DNA from: an uncultured Prevotella sp.
GTDB lineage: Bacteria; Bacteroidota; Bacteroidia; Bacteroidales; Bacteroidaceae
Reading direction: 5' to 3'
Assembly: GCA_934183355.1 (NCBI GenBank)
Contig: CAKPST010000070.1
Location: forward strand, 1-7,167
DNA: 7,167 nucleotides
Shown piece after piece: positions 6,908 to 7,167 of this stretch. The notes below the pieces were generated by a model. It ran no database searches, had not been told where the DNA came from, and saw nothing but the letters and a program-made list of their open reading frames with translations. The stretch's first letter is position 1. Each line of letters starts with the position of its first letter. A program made the translations under genes and the position numbers.

Positions 6908-6960
6908 ATGGTAGATAAGCCTCATCATATATGGCAGATAAGCCTCATCGTATGGCAGAT
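6908..6960 (+). repeat. Right-end array of ATGGYAGAT motifs
   Basis: ATGGTAGAT (6908-6916), ATGGCAGAT (6931-6939) and ATGGCAGAT (6952-6960) are spaced 23 and 21 bp apart. The first two are followed by an identical AAGCCTCATC. A further TGGCAGATATGGCAGG cluster lies at 7037-7052. The motif orientation is opposite to the copies at 4935-4966. The stretch can be read as an open frame from 6908, but the repeat is better explained as non-coding DNA. Confidence 0.75.
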
Positions 6961-6973
6961 AGGATGGCACATT
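6953..6973 (-). repeat. Right copy of perfect 21-bp inverted repeat
   Basis: Exact reverse complement of 4922-4942, running from TGGCAGAT to GGCACATT. Its outer 13 bases also form the left arm of a local hairpin ending at 7002. Confidence 0.9.
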
Positions 6974-7002
6974 CGCCCATTTTTCGGAAATGTGCCATCC
7001 TA
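6960..7002. repeat. 14-bp perfect hairpin reusing the terminal repeat
   Basis: TAGGATGGCACATT (6960-6973) pairs perfectly with AATGTGCCATCCTA (6989-7002) around a 15-base loop. The right arm is the third copy in the window of the sequence found at 4922-4935. No T run follows, so it is not a simple terminator. Confidence 0.85.
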
Positions 7003-7127
7003 TAAATCATTGATTATAAACAACATACCCCATTTCTGGCAGATATGGCAGGTTTTTTCACGTATAGGAGACTATATAAGACATACAATGTAATAAGCCG
7101 AGTCCTGTAAAGACGACATAATATAGG
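7003..7127. other. Non-coding AT-rich stretch at the right edge
   Basis: No credible gene is visible here. The stretch contains the TGGCAGATATGGCAGG cluster (7037-7052), a six-T run (7053-7058) without a good stem in front of it, and a weak 5-bp hairpin TATAG/CTATA with a GAGA loop (7063-7076). Together with 6798-7002 it makes the last 370 bases gene-free; the left part holds the promoter and terminal repeats. Confidence 0.6.
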
Positions 7128-7145
7128 ATAGGGCGTGAGCCCTAT
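7128..7145. repeat. REP-like palindrome with GTGA loop
   Basis: ATAGGGC (7128-7134) pairs with GCCCTAT (7139-7145) around the GNRA-type tetraloop GTGA. Just upstream is AGTCCTGTAAAGACGAC (7101-7117), which looks like a decayed second short hairpin. The combination resembles dispersed palindromic (REP-like) elements of Bacteroidales intergenic regions. That resemblance is from memory and was not checked by a search. Confidence 0.55.
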
Positions 7146-7167
7146 TTATAAGGACATTCACCTACTC

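Larger units (their letters stand above)
4922..6973. mobile_element. Candidate VirE/DUF6078 cassette bounded by 21-bp inverted repeats
   Basis: A 2052-bp segment is bounded by perfect 21-bp inverted repeats (4922-4942 and 6953-6973). It contains exactly two minus-strand genes, a VirE-type ATPase and a DUF6078-like protein, with a tandem array between them. Related TGGCAGAT motifs recur just inside both ends at 21-23 bp spacing. No transposase, integrase, relaxase or convincing target-site duplication is visible. The boundaries could instead be set by the larger hairpins (4836-4906 and 6960-7002). Calling it a mobile unit is inference; alternatives are a fixed genomic islet or a remnant of a larger integrated element. 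The adjacent purL and chrA genes appear intact. Confidence 0.35.

Noticed and set aside
4914..6949. AAGCCTC as a target-site duplication flanking the module
   Set aside because: The copies at 4914-4920, 6917-6923 and 6940-6946 are direct repeats, but the right copies lie inside the inverted-repeat end and occur twice, so they do not behave as a simple duplication.
6908..7093. 61-residue plus-strand frame with Trp-Gln-Ile repeats
   Set aside because: It spans repeats, a hairpin and AT-rich DNA. The repeat is read in a different frame from the left-end copy, so conservation is at the DNA level and a protein is unlikely.

Overview
The window looks like the chromosome of a member of the Bacteroidales, most likely a Prevotella-type organism. 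The reasons are the PurL sequence, the weak Shine-Dalgarno context of all the genes, a Bacteroidetes-type promoter (CTTG, 20 bp, TAATTTTG on the minus strand) and the presence of two Bacteroidales-typical families, a VirE/DUF3874 ATPase and a DUF6078-like protein. The assignment is inferred from recognition and was not computed.

Left half (1-4815), plus strand: a 5'-truncated purL (purine biosynthesis) ends at 3582 and is followed by a strong intrinsic terminator (3605-3655). Next come two half-size chromate-transporter-family genes, 15 bp apart, which probably form one two-subunit membrane transporter. These are ordinary chromosomal genes.

Right half (4816-7167): this part reads on the minus strand and is accessory in character. 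A promoter near 6836-6867 drives a small Cys-rich DUF6078-like gene (6345-6797), and a VirE-type P-loop ATPase gene (5046-6224) follows it. That ATPase has no primase half and has a degenerate Walker A motif. The pair is set in an unusual repeat architecture: a perfect 21-bp inverted repeat at 4922-4942 and 6953-6973; TGGCAGAT-type motifs spaced 21-23 bp apart just inside each end; four tandem 22-bp units next to an AT-rich stretch between the two genes; and a long hairpin (4836-4906) at the 3' end of the minus-strand unit, whose two mismatches become G.U pairs only in minus-strand RNA. The last 70 bases hold a REP-like hairpin with a GTGA loop.

The most interesting reading is that about 4836-7002 is a compact, undescribed cassette: a helicase-like ATPase, a small putative metal-binding protein, iteron-like arrays and matching ends. 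It would have no recognisable integrase or transposase of its own. This is inference; the repeats themselves are read directly from the sequence.
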